Assembly (NCBI GenBank): GCA_007135295.1
Contig: SLJD01000143.1
Location: forward strand, 1-5,855
Length of the DNA: 5,855 nt
DNA from: Phycisphaerales bacterium
GTDB lineage: Bacteria > Planctomycetota > Phycisphaerae > Phycisphaerales > SM1A02
Direction: 5' to 3'
A model generated the notes under the pieces. It was not told where the DNA came from and searched no databases. It saw only the letters and a list, made by a program, of their open reading frames with translations. How positions within the stretch are numbered: position 1 is the stretch's first letter; each line of letters begins with the position of its first letter. Made by a program: the position numbers and the translations under genes. This document shows, in pieces, positions 1 through 5,855 of this stretch.

Positions 1-1400
1 CCTTGCTCATCACCGGCATCGCCAGCAGCCGGCAGGCCGAAGTCAGCAGGCGTGACGGGCAGGGCGAGACTCGCCGGGAAGACCCGCTGGACGCCCTCGC
101 CGTTGTCGAGTTCCCACTGCCCGCTCGACGGGTCCCGGGCAATCCGCACCGTGTCCGCCGGCCGGCCGTCAAAAGCGTAGAACGTCACGAAGCCGACCTC
201 GGCGTCGTGGCGGAAGTCGTCCAGGCGCACCTCTTCGGCCCGCACGTCGGTCAGTGATTCGAGCAACTGTTTGACACGTTCGTCATCGACGGTCCGCCCG
301 CCGTGCTCGGGGGCGATCCAACGGTCGCGGTCGCGTTCGATGGTGAAGTCACCGTCGGACCCGGCGATGCGAAGCGACTGGATGTCGGCCGGCCGCATGC
401 CGCTCGCCGTCAGATCGAGCAGCGCGCCGGGGTTCTGGAACAGCGCGTTGAGGACGGCCTGGGAGACTCGGACGATGACCTCGCGACCCTCGACCATGGC
501 GAAATAATCCTCGCCGCCCATCCCGATCCGGTTGCCGACGATCAGCGATGTCTGCCGGTTCGTGCGTTGCGGCTCGCCGTCGACGTCCCGGACCTCGCTC
601 GTTTCGATGGTGAATCGGGCGATCGGGTCGTCGAGGCCGAAGCGGTCGAGGCGGTCGGGTTGTTCGGCCATGAACCCGCCGGCGGTGGCGCGGGCGACGG
701 ATTCGATGTACTGGTCGAACGATTCGCGATCGACGCGCGCGTCGACGGGCCGGGTCATGCGCCATCGCCGACGCTCGCGTTCGAGGGCGAAGTCCCAGCC
801 GTCGAGTTCGGTTTCGATGCGGACGGCTTCAGCGCCGGCGTCGGGAAACAGCCGCCGTTCGCGCCATTCGCGCGGATCCATGCCGAGCGCCCGGTCGTGC
901 AGTTCATGGCTGACGACGTAGACGCGATCGTCGCCGTCGACTTGAAGGTAGGCCCGGCCGGCGATGCCGCGTCGGCCGAGGTTCAGCGTCAGCGATCCGT
1001 CGGGCCACTCGTATCGAACGCGGCCGTCGGCGGGGTCGAGGGAGAGCGCATCGGCCGACCAGTCCACGCCGCCGAGTTCGCCGGGGCTGAACACGTCGAC
1101 GCGTTCCATCTGGAGGGCCTGGACGGCGAGTTGCCGGATCGAGTGAGCGTCGACGGGGTGATCGAACGGGGCGACCTGCCGCCAGCCCTCGGCGGTTGTT
1201 TCGAACGTCAGCGCATCGCGGCCTCGCCGCTCGACGGTGATGCGGTGCAGGTCATCAAGCGGCAGATCCGCTGTGCGCAACAGCGGGCCGCGGTCCTCGG
1301 CGGAACGTCGGCCGTCGCCGGTGGTGAGTTCAACATACAGGGCGGCAGCAACGGCCAGGACGGCGAGCGTTGCGGCGACCACTGTTGAACGGATGTCCAT
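1..1400 (-). CDS. DUF4340 domain-containing membrane-anchored protein (3' end outside window)
   Basis: This gene is partial: 466 codons are visible from the ATG at 1400-1398 and no stop is reached at the left edge. A single N-terminal hydrophobic helix (about residues 7-23) follows a short MDIRS start, which suggests an inner-membrane anchor with the rest outside the cytoplasm. The body is built from three similar modules starting near residues 50, 191 and 340. Each has a short strand with an (L/V)RI-like core, a charged ER.R...W segment, a P or G turn and a helix. The motif RFGLDDP (253-259) is the typical DUF4340 'GLD.P' signature, and DFGLP (453-457) is a weaker copy near the visible end. 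DUF4340 proteins commonly sit downstream of GldG-like genes and their molecular role is unknown; an accessory part of the same ABC complex is inferred. A GGAG ribosome binding site lies at 1408-1411, 7 nt before the start. The reading frame was checked by translating the reverse strand; the long rightward frame opposite it is a codon-bias shadow. Confidence 0.87.
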   Translation of the reverse strand, partial: MDIRSTVVAATLAVLAVAAALYVELTTGDGRRSAEDRGPLLRTADLPLDDLHRITVERRGRDALTFETTAEGWRQVAPFDHPVDAHSIRQLAVQALQMERVDVFSPGELGGVDWSADALSLDPADGRVRYEWPDGSLTLNLGRRGIAGRAYLQVDGDDRVYVVSHELHDRALGMDPREWRERRLFPDAGAEAVRIETELDGWDFALERERRRWRMTRPVDARVDRESFDQYIESVARATAGGFMAEQPDRLDRFGLDDPIARFTIETSEVRDVDGEPQRTNRQTSLIVGNRIGMGGEDYFAMVEGREVIVRVSQAVLNALFQNPGALLDLTASGMRPADIQSLRIAGSDGDFTIERDRDRWIAPEHGGRTVDDERVKQLLESLTDVRAEEVRLDDFRHDAEVGFVTFYAFDGRPADTVRIARDPSSGQWELDNGEGVQRVFPASLALPVTPADFGLPAAGDAGDEQ

Positions 1401-1460
1401 CGTCAGTCTCCGTTGCACAGCGCGGGACCACCCCGCGCTTGATCACGAGATTCGCCCACG
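1401..1460 (-). other. Intergenic stem-loop between GldG-like and DUF4340 genes
   Basis: The only real gap inside the operon is 60 nt and holds a perfect inverted repeat: AGCGCGGG at 1419-1426 pairs with CCCGCGCT at 1432-1439 around a 5-nt loop. On the transcribed strand the hairpin is followed by GTGCAACGGAG and not by a run of T, so a strong intrinsic terminator is unlikely. It could be an mRNA-stability or processing element that sets DUF4340 output apart from the upstream genes, or a weak attenuator. The structure is seen directly; the role is inferred. Confidence 0.55.
1408..1411 (-). promoter_or_regulatory. Ribosome binding site of the DUF4340 gene
   Basis: GGAG on the minus strand stands 7 nt before the ATG at 1400 and decides that start. 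The surrounding GGAGACTG is identical to the sequence before the GldG-like gene. Confidence 0.65.
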
Positions 1461-3551
1461 TCAGATCCGCCGGATGAGCCAGACCGCGCTGCCGAGCAGC
1501 AACGCGCCGACCGGCATGATGACGAGCGTGATGACGGTCCACCACTGCCGGGTCCGGTCGGTCATGCCGTCCAGCCGGGCGACTTCCTGGCTTGTCGGGC
1601 TCGGGGCGATCAGTTCGTCGTAGCCGGCGAGCCACGACACGGAGGAGAGCAGCAGCTCGGCGTTGCCCGGATAGATGCGGGCCGCCCGCTGGCCGCCGAT
1701 CGTCTCCGCGGCGTCGGCGATGTTCGAGAGCATCCAGTTGCCGGAGCCGACAATCATGAACCGCTGCTCGCCCCCGCCGCCGGGCGTGTCGCGCTCGCCG
1801 GCGACGATGAGCGGCTTCGGCTCGGTCAGCGGCTCGCCGACTTCCATCAGATCCTGATCGAGGAACTCGGCGGTCCAGTCCGCGAGCACGCGGTTCGAGC
1901 CGGGTCGGAGTTCAGCCAGGATGTCGTACCGCCCGGACGGGCCGCCGGAGTCAGGTCCCCCATGCCCTTCTCCAAGTTGGATCGGCATGGGCATGGGGAA
2001 GAAACTTGACTGGCCGTGGACGGCGGCGGCGATTGGGTGGGCCGCTTCGAAGCGGTGAATGGTCTGGCCGCGCTGCGTCTGCGTTTCGTCGGCCGCGACG
2101 CGCACGCGTTCGAACACCGCCCGCGAGGTGTCGATGTCGAAGCCGAACCGCTGGACGAGATCCCGCCACGGATCGGACTGGCGGTACTGCGGCTGGAGAC
2201 TGGGATAGAAACTGAGCAGCATCGGCTCGCCGTCGTCGATCAATTCGCCGATTTCTTCAAGGAGCTGACGCTGGCGGCGGTCGATTTCAGGCGTGGGCGT
2301 GCGTGGCGGGAGGGGCACCCAGACGACGGGCCGGTCGTCATCGAACCGTGGGCGGTCTGACCGGCCGATCACCCACTCCTTAACCTCGAAGCGGTTGGAT
2401 TCAAGCATCGACTGGACAGCAACGAGATCGGTCTGCTGCTCGCGGTCGCGCTGGAGCAGCGAGCCCTCATGGCTGTGCATGAACACGACGGCCGGCATGG
2501 TTTCGTACTGCAGGGAGCGGATCGCGGCCGAGATGACCTGCTCGCCGCGGAACCGCTGGTCGTACCGCACCCCGCCGTCGCGTCCGCCGGACGTCACCGT
2601 GCCGGGGAACAGTTGCGACGATTCGATCACCGCGGCGCGGTCCGGTCCCATGACGATCGCGGCGTCGCCGGCCTGCAGCGCCTGGCCGATGTGAGCGAGT
2701 TCGAGCGTGGGAAGCTGCTTGAGCGGGTCGGCGGCTTCGGCGAGCCGCCGGGCGTAGTCGTCGTACATCTGCACCGATGCCGACGCGTGCTGGCGGACGG
2801 CGTCGTCGAGGTCGCGCATCCGGGCGAGCTGCTCGAAGAAGCGGGCGAGTTCGAACATCTCCGCCGACCAGTTTTCGAGCACGGCGGCGAGAACGCTCCG
2901 CGCGGTTTCATAGTCCGGAAGTGGCTGATCATCGCGCACTTCGCGGGCTTCTTCGACGGTTTCGGCGACCTGTTCGCCCTGATCGGCGAGCAGGCCGAAT
3001 ACCCCCGCCCGCTGGTGAAACGCCTGTCGCAGTTCCGGGTCGACGCGGTCGAGGTGTTCGACGAACGCTTCAAGTCCGCCGGACTGCTCGCGCGAGAAGA
3101 GCAGCAGCGACTCGAACTGCTCCATGCCGTCGTCGAGGGCGGTTTCGTACGCGTCGATGCGATCGCGGTAGATCAACCGCAGTTCGCCGAGGAGCTGTTC
3201 ATAGTCCATCAGCGACGCCGGGTCGGTCGGGTCGATGACACGGATGTCGATCTGGCCGGTCTGCTCAACGTACCGGGCGAGCACTTCATCGACCTGTCGG
3301 CGGACTGGTTCGTCAACGCGATCGCGGACCATGACAAGGCCGATGGACCATTGCCCGTCGAGGTCGTTGAGCAGCCGCTGGGTCTGTTCGCTGAGTGAGT
3401 AGGCGCGCGTTCTGGTGGCATCGGCCTGCCAGCGGAAGCTGTCGCGCTGGGCGAAGTAATTCACGACGACGGCAATGACCGCGATGCTGAGCAGGAACAC
3501 GCCGAGGTTGATCGCATACGCCCGGGTGGAGAATCGCTGCGTCGCGCTCAT
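1461..3551 (-). CDS. GldG-like ABC transport auxiliary membrane protein
   Basis: A 696-residue protein of the GldG family (ABC-type auxiliary component, ABC_transp_aux). One membrane helix lies at about 13-33 and another at about 671-692, so the bulk is probably periplasmic and held at both ends. The segment TRTRAYSLSEQTQRLLNDL (46-64) is the family's N-terminal 'R.YSLS..T..LL' motif. The region after about 335 matches the auxiliary domain: GEQVISAAI (336-344), the strand VVFMHSHEG (355-363), the strand and turn around LIDDGEPMLLSFYP (437-450), then VGSGNWMLSN (601-610) and GNAELLLSSVSWLAG (629-643), a GldG hallmark. Between about 110 and 290 is a long charged, helix-rich stretch that is not part of the core motifs. 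A Gly-rich, low-complexity linker occurs around GEGHGGPDSGGPSG. The start at 3551 overlaps the permease stop as ATGA and has AAGGAG 6 nt upstream. The gliding-motility name is historical; the function here is unknown. Confidence 0.88.
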   Translation of the reverse strand: MSATQRFSTRAYAINLGVFLLSIAVIAVVVNYFAQRDSFRWQADATRTRAYSLSEQTQRLLNDLDGQWSIGLVMVRDRVDEPVRRQVDEVLARYVEQTGQIDIRVIDPTDPASLMDYEQLLGELRLIYRDRIDAYETALDDGMEQFESLLLFSREQSGGLEAFVEHLDRVDPELRQAFHQRAGVFGLLADQGEQVAETVEEAREVRDDQPLPDYETARSVLAAVLENWSAEMFELARFFEQLARMRDLDDAVRQHASASVQMYDDYARRLAEAADPLKQLPTLELAHIGQALQAGDAAIVMGPDRAAVIESSQLFPGTVTSGGRDGGVRYDQRFRGEQVISAAIRSLQYETMPAVVFMHSHEGSLLQRDREQQTDLVAVQSMLESNRFEVKEWVIGRSDRPRFDDDRPVVWVPLPPRTPTPEIDRRQRQLLEEIGELIDDGEPMLLSFYPSLQPQYRQSDPWRDLVQRFGFDIDTSRAVFERVRVAADETQTQRGQTIHRFEAAHPIAAAVHGQSSFFPMPMPIQLGEGHGGPDSGGPSGRYDILAELRPGSNRVLADWTAEFLDQDLMEVGEPLTEPKPLIVAGERDTPGGGGEQRFMIVGSGNWMLSNIADAAETIGGQRAARIYPGNAELLLSSVSWLAGYDELIAPSPTSQEVARLDGMTDRTRQWWTVITLVIMPVGALLLGSAVWLIRRI

Positions 3552-4264
3552 GCCAGTCTCCTTGCCCGCACGGCCCGCACGGCGGCCATGAGAAAGACCA
3601 CGACGAAACTGAGGAAGTACACGATGTTGGAACTGTCGACCAGCCCGATGGCGAAGTCGCGCAGGCGAGGCCCGGGATCGAGCGCGAAGACGATGCCCGC
3701 CCAGTAATCCGGCAGGTACGCGGGCAGTTCCGCGGTGACCTGGCTCAGCAGTAGCCAGAAGAAGAACGTGATCAGGTAGGCGACGACCTGTGAGTTCGTC
3801 AGTGCCGAGACGAAGATGCCGCTGGCGAGGAATGCGGAACCGGCGAGCAGCATGCCAGCGTAGCCGCAGAAAATCTCGCCGTAGTCTGGCCGGCCGTACA
3901 TCTCCAGAGCAAGGACGTAGGCCCCGGTCGGCACGAGCAGCACCGCGAGAAAGCCCAGCGCGCCAAGAAATTTTCCGACGATCAGTTCCCGCTCACTGAT
4001 CGGGCAGGTCATGATCATCTCGAAGGTTCCCATGCGCAGCTCGTCGCTGATCGCCCGCATCGTGATGGCGGGGGCAATGAACAACAGCAGCACGGTGCCG
4101 GTGGAGAAGAACACGCGCATGGACGCGACCTGCCCCTGATCAAAGCCGCGGCTGATGAACACCAGCCCGGAGAAGAACAGGAACAGACAGGCGATGATGT
4201 ATCCGCCGGCGGAGAAGAAGTGAACTCGAAGATCCCGGCCGGCAATGGCCAGCGCCCGCGTCAT
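3548..4264 (-). CDS. GldF-like ABC-2 type transporter permease
   Basis: A 238-residue integral membrane protein, the usual length for this permease class. About six membrane segments can be read: roughly 22-38, 52-69, 98-122, 133-155, 159-177 and 213-232. After helix 2 comes APAITMRAISDELRMGTFEM (64-83), followed by CPISERELIVGKFLG (87-101). This is the ABC-2/GldF signature of an amphipathic coupling region with the pattern 'PAITMR...E.R.GT.E...T.P.S...LV.GK'. It should form the channel or mechanical subunit driven by the neighbouring ATPase, probably as a dimer, since only one permease gene is present. The start overlaps the ATPase stop as ATGA (4261-4264), with AGGAG 8 nt upstream; its stop overlaps the GldG-like start in the same way. 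The C-terminus is short and basic (RAVRARRLA), consistent with a cytoplasmic end. The substrate cannot be told from sequence. Confidence 0.92.
   Translation of the reverse strand: MTRALAIAGRDLRVHFFSAGGYIIACLFLFFSGLVFISRGFDQGQVASMRVFFSTGTVLLLFIAPAITMRAISDELRMGTFEMIMTCPISERELIVGKFLGALGFLAVLLVPTGAYVLALEMYGRPDYGEIFCGYAGMLLAGSAFLASGIFVSALTNSQVVAYLITFFFWLLLSQVTAELPAYLPDYWAGIVFALDPGPRLRDFAIGLVDSSNIVYFLSFVVVFLMAAVRAVRARRLA
3558..3563 (-). promoter_or_regulatory. Ribosome binding site of the GldG-like gene
   Basis: AAGGAG on the minus strand, inside the end of the permease gene, stands 6 nt before the ATG at 3551. With the ATGA overlap it supports both re-initiation and independent entry of ribosomes. 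Confidence 0.65.
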
Positions 4265-5238
4265 GCGGCATTCTCCTGCTGCCCGGATCCGCGACCATGC
4301 AGATCGATCTGAGTTCCGGTGCTCAACCGGACGAACAGTTGCTCAAGTGACGCCGCGTCACGCCGCAACTCGCGCACCGTGCCCGGGGCCTGGGCGAGGG
4401 TCTGCCAGAGCGCGGGGCGAAGGTCGGCACGGGCGTCAGCCGCAAGGACAGTGAACTGGTACCACCTGGCATCGAGCGGCATGGACTGCACGTCCCGCAC
4501 CTCCGGCATGGCGCGGATCCGGTCGAGGTTTTGCGGCGTGTCGGTCTCGATCATGTACCGCGACTCCCCTGCGGCTGAGGCGCGAAGCTCGTCAATGGTT
4601 CCGTCGGCCTGGATCCGCCCGCCGGCGATCATGACGATCCGATCGCACGTGGCTTCGACTTCGGGCAGGATGTGAGTCGAGAAGAGAATCGTTTGCTCGC
4701 CGGCGAGTTCCCTCACGAGACTCCGGACCTCACGAATCTGGGAGGGATCGAGCCCGACGGTCGGCTCGTCAAGGATGAGCAGCGGCGGTTCGTGCAACAA
4801 CGCGGCAGCGAGGCCGACCCGCTGGCGAAAACCCTTGGACAACTGGTTGATCGGTCGGCGGGCGACGTCGCGGAGCCAGCACCGGTCGATGGCCAGGTCG
4901 ATCGCACGCTTCCGTCGCGAGCGGGGCATGCCGAAGATTTTTGCCCGAAACCGCAAATACTCGCGCACTCGCATTTCGTGGTAGAGGGGCGTCGATTCGG
5001 GCAGGTAACCGATCAGTCGCCTTGCCGCGCGGCCGTCCGTAGCGACATCGTGACCGCCGACGTGGACGGAGCCCGAGGTCGGCGGGAGAAACCCGCAGAT
5101 CATCCGAAGCGTCGTGGTCTTGCCGGCACCGTTCGGTCCGAGAAAACCGACCACCTGCCCCGGGGAAATGGACAGGTCGGCTGCATCAACTGCGACGATT
5201 CGTCCGAATGTCTTTGTCAGAGCCGTGGTTTGAATCAT
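4261..5238 (-). CDS. GldA-like ABC transporter ATP-binding protein
   Basis: A 325-residue ATPase with all core motifs: Walker A GPNGAGKT (34-41), signature LSKGFRQRV (133-141), Walker B LLILDEP (153-159), D-loop GLDP (162-165) and switch His189 in STHIL. The Q-loop reads IGYLPE, with Glu81 where most ABC ATPases have Gln. YLPE followed by PLYHEMRVREYL and the LSKGFRQR signature are typical of the GldA-type branch. Residues from about 228 to 310 form a C-terminal domain of the DUF4162 kind, common in ABC-2 exporters, and the last 15 residues are a polar tail. It hydrolyses ATP to power the permease encoded immediately downstream. The ATG at 5238 is chosen because the conserved MIQTTALTKTFGR opening begins there and no in-frame ATG, GTG or TTG occurs in the nearest 50 nt upstream; no clear Shine-Dalgarno sequence precedes it. 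It is the first gene of the operon. Confidence 0.95.
   Translation of the reverse strand: MIQTTALTKTFGRIVAVDAADLSISPGQVVGFLGPNGAGKTTTLRMICGFLPPTSGSVHVGGHDVATDGRAARRLIGYLPESTPLYHEMRVREYLRFRAKIFGMPRSRRKRAIDLAIDRCWLRDVARRPINQLSKGFRQRVGLAAALLHEPPLLILDEPTVGLDPSQIREVRSLVRELAGEQTILFSTHILPEVEATCDRIVMIAGGRIQADGTIDELRASAAGESRYMIETDTPQNLDRIRAMPEVRDVQSMPLDARWYQFTVLAADARADLRPALWQTLAQAPGTVRELRRDAASLEQLFVRLSTGTQIDLHGRGSGQQENAA
4273..4277 (-). promoter_or_regulatory. Ribosome binding site of the permease gene
   Basis: AGGAG on the minus strand, within the last codons of the ATPase gene, is 8 nt before the ATG at 4264. It fixes this start and the ATGA overlap. Confidence 0.65.
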
Positions 5239-5300
5239 GTCAGCGGCAACAATCGGCCCTTTCTCTGTCGGGCGGAACCGGCACCGGACGCCAGTATTTG

Positions 5301-5318
5301 CGGGCGTGCGTCCGCCCG
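5301..5318 (-). other. Small inverted repeat in the operon leader
   Basis: CGGGCG (5301-5306) pairs with CGCCCG (5313-5318) around a 6-nt loop. It would lie just downstream of the transcription start expected from the promoter candidate at 5330-5357, and so form a 5'-end hairpin in the operon mRNA. In GC-rich DNA a 6-bp stem is common, so this may be chance. Confidence 0.25.
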
Positions 5319-5329
5319 GACATCAGAGG

Positions 5330-5357
5330 ATTCTTGTTCCAGACGGGGCCGTGTCAA
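5330..5357 (-). promoter_or_regulatory. Candidate sigma70-type promoter of the ABC operon
   Basis: On the minus strand a perfect -35 box TTGACA (5357-5352) is followed after 16 nt by AAGAAT (5335-5330), which matches four of six -10 positions including the key A and final T. Transcription would start near 5323 and give a leader of about 85 nt before the ATPase ATG. It is the best promoter-like pair in the gap and sits where the operon needs one. Confidence 0.5.
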
Positions 5358-5383
5358 GCCGAAGTATTCGATTAGCAGCCGTT

Positions 5384-5408
5384 CACCGGGCTGTACGCCG
5401 GACCGGTG
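5384..5408. promoter_or_regulatory. Inverted repeat, possible operator between divergent genes
   Basis: CACCGG (5384-5389) and CCGGTG (5403-5408) form an exact inverted repeat with a 13-nt spacer. Half-site centres are 19 nt apart, near two helical turns, which would suit a dimeric regulator. It lies upstream of the operon -35 and overlaps the weak candidate promoter of the rightward gene. No regulator gene is present to support it, so this is tentative. Confidence 0.2.
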
Positions 5409-5420
5409 GGCCAATACACT
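5392..5420 (+). promoter_or_regulatory. Weak candidate promoter of the rightward sensor gene
   Basis: TACACT (5415-5420) matches four of six -10 bases; 17 nt upstream is TGTACG (5392-5397), only three of six for a -35. Transcription would begin near 5427, consistent with translation from 5464. It is listed because a divergent promoter must lie in this gap, but the match is poor. Confidence 0.22.
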
Positions 5421-5463
5421 GACCTGTTTGTGGCACATGGAGATGGCCCGAGGCACACACGCC

Positions 5464-5855
5464 ATGACGTCCCCCCGGCAACGACTGATACTCCTGCGAA
5501 GCTCCGGCCAATTGACTGGTTCGCAGCGAGAGTCGTTGCAACAGGTTTTCGATCTGGTCGAACTTGAAGACCTCGCCTCGGTGGACCGGAAACTGCGTGA
5601 GGATCCATCGGCACTGATGCTCGCCCCCGCCTCCCCGGATGAAGCATCGGGAACGGCCCTCTCCCCCGTCGAAGCCCAGCAAGTGCTCCAGCACATCGGC
5701 GAAGGGGTTGGCGTGGTCGATGCCGACAGCCGCCTCGTCTGGAGCAACGCGTACCTCCACAGTGACCATCCCGGGCTTCGGCGCTTTGTTGAGCTCTGTC
5801 GCCAAGCCATTGAGATCTTCAATCGTCCGGCTGAACTTAATATTCCCGCGGTGGA
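5464..5855 (+). CDS. Putative PAS-domain sensor protein, N-terminal part (3' end outside window)
   Basis: Partial: 130 codons are visible and the frame is open at the right edge. From about residue 68 the sequence SPVEAQQVLQHIGEGVGVVD (67-86) and then RLVWSNAYL (90-98) has the classic opening of a PAS domain ('I.EGV.VVD.DGR..WSN'). PAS domains at this position usually precede a histidine kinase or a cyclic-di-GMP or phosphatase output module, which would be outside the window. A two-component kinase is the most likely identity but is not shown. Residues 6-56 look like a shortened receiver-like fold (LILLRSS, then LEDLASVDRKLREDPSALML) without an acidic residue at the phosphorylation position. 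The start at 5464 has GAGG (5450-5453) 10 nt upstream; in-frame ATGs at 5437 and 5443 are alternatives that would add 9 or 7 residues, but have no well-placed ribosome binding site. It diverges from the ABC operon. No transmembrane helix is seen in this part, so it appears cytoplasmic. Confidence 0.68.
   Translation, partial: MTSPRQRLILLRSSGQLTGSQRESLQQVFDLVELEDLASVDRKLREDPSALMLAPASPDEASGTALSPVEAQQVLQHIGEGVGVVDADSRLVWSNAYLHSDHPGLRRFVELCRQAIEIFNRPAELNIPAV

Noticed and set aside
349..765. A 138-codon minus-strand frame within the DUF4340 gene
   Set aside because: It is a different frame from the DUF4340 gene on the same strand and encodes an Arg/Pro/His-rich string typical of out-of-frame GC-rich DNA.
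303..1388. A 361-codon open frame on the plus strand opposite the DUF4340 gene
   Set aside because: It is codon-for-codon antiparallel to the minus-strand frame that gives a sensible DUF4340 protein with an N-terminal membrane helix, family motif and ribosome binding site. High GC at third positions keeps the opposite frame free of stops; its product has no recognisable motif.
1401..1460. Intrinsic terminator ending the operon after the GldG-like gene
   Set aside because: The stem is strong but no T-run follows on the transcribed strand, and the next gene has its own ribosome binding site only a few bases later. It is kept as a stem-loop of unknown role.
1981..2000. Short repeat of CATGGG in the plus strand
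   Set aside because: It only encodes a Met-Pro-Met-Pro stretch inside the GldG-like protein and does not extend into a real repeat array.
2469..3398. A 309-codon open frame on the plus strand opposite the GldG-like gene
   Set aside because: Antiparallel shadow of the helix-rich, Glu/Arg/Leu-rich part of the GldG-like protein. No family motif, and the minus-strand gene is well supported by overlap and motifs.
5235..5822. A 195-codon minus-strand frame whose stop overlaps the ATPase start as ATGA, looking like a first operon gene
   Set aside because: The overlap imitates the real operon junctions, so it was considered seriously. However, its translation is Ser/Arg/Cys/Trp-rich with no motif, it has no place for the TTGACA promoter outside its own body, and the plus-strand frame over the same DNA gives a clear PAS opening.

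Overview
The window is GC-rich bacterial DNA with almost no spare sequence. It holds five genes: four in a leftward (minus-strand) operon and the start of one divergent rightward gene. The gene set and protein style (GldA/GldF/GldG-like ABC system followed by a DUF4340 protein, next to a PAS-type sensor) would fit a planctomycete, perhaps Phycisphaerae. Some deltaproteobacterial and myxobacterial lineages carry the same gene order, so the taxonomic guess is an inference and is not firm.

Layout, in the direction of minus-strand transcription: (1) 5238-4261, a GldA-like ABC ATPase; (2) 4264-3548, a GldF-like ABC-2 permease; (3) 3551-1461, a GldG-like auxiliary membrane protein; (4) 1400 to the left edge, a DUF4340 protein whose C-terminus lies outside the window. 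Genes 1/2 and 2/3 overlap by an ATGA quartet, so translation is probably coupled. Genes 3 and 4 are separated by 60 nt that contain a perfect 8-bp stem-loop. The 225-nt region 5239-5463 lies between the operon and the rightward gene at 5464, and has a good sigma70-like promoter candidate for the operon. The rightward gene runs off the right edge and encodes the N-terminal part of a probable PAS-domain sensor protein.

Working model: the ATPase in the cytoplasm drives a membrane permease. The GldG-like and DUF4340 proteins are each anchored by a terminal membrane helix, and most of their mass is probably on the outer face of the inner membrane. The substrate of such systems is not known in general; the name comes from gliding motility in Bacteroidetes, and homologues occur in many bacteria that do not glide. 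Nothing here identifies a substrate. The less ordinary points are a three-fold internal repeat in the DUF4340 protein, a long helix-rich insert in the GldG-like protein, a Q-to-E change in the ATPase Q-loop, and the divergent sensor gene with a degenerate N-terminal segment. No RNA genes, mobile elements or CRISPR arrays were seen.
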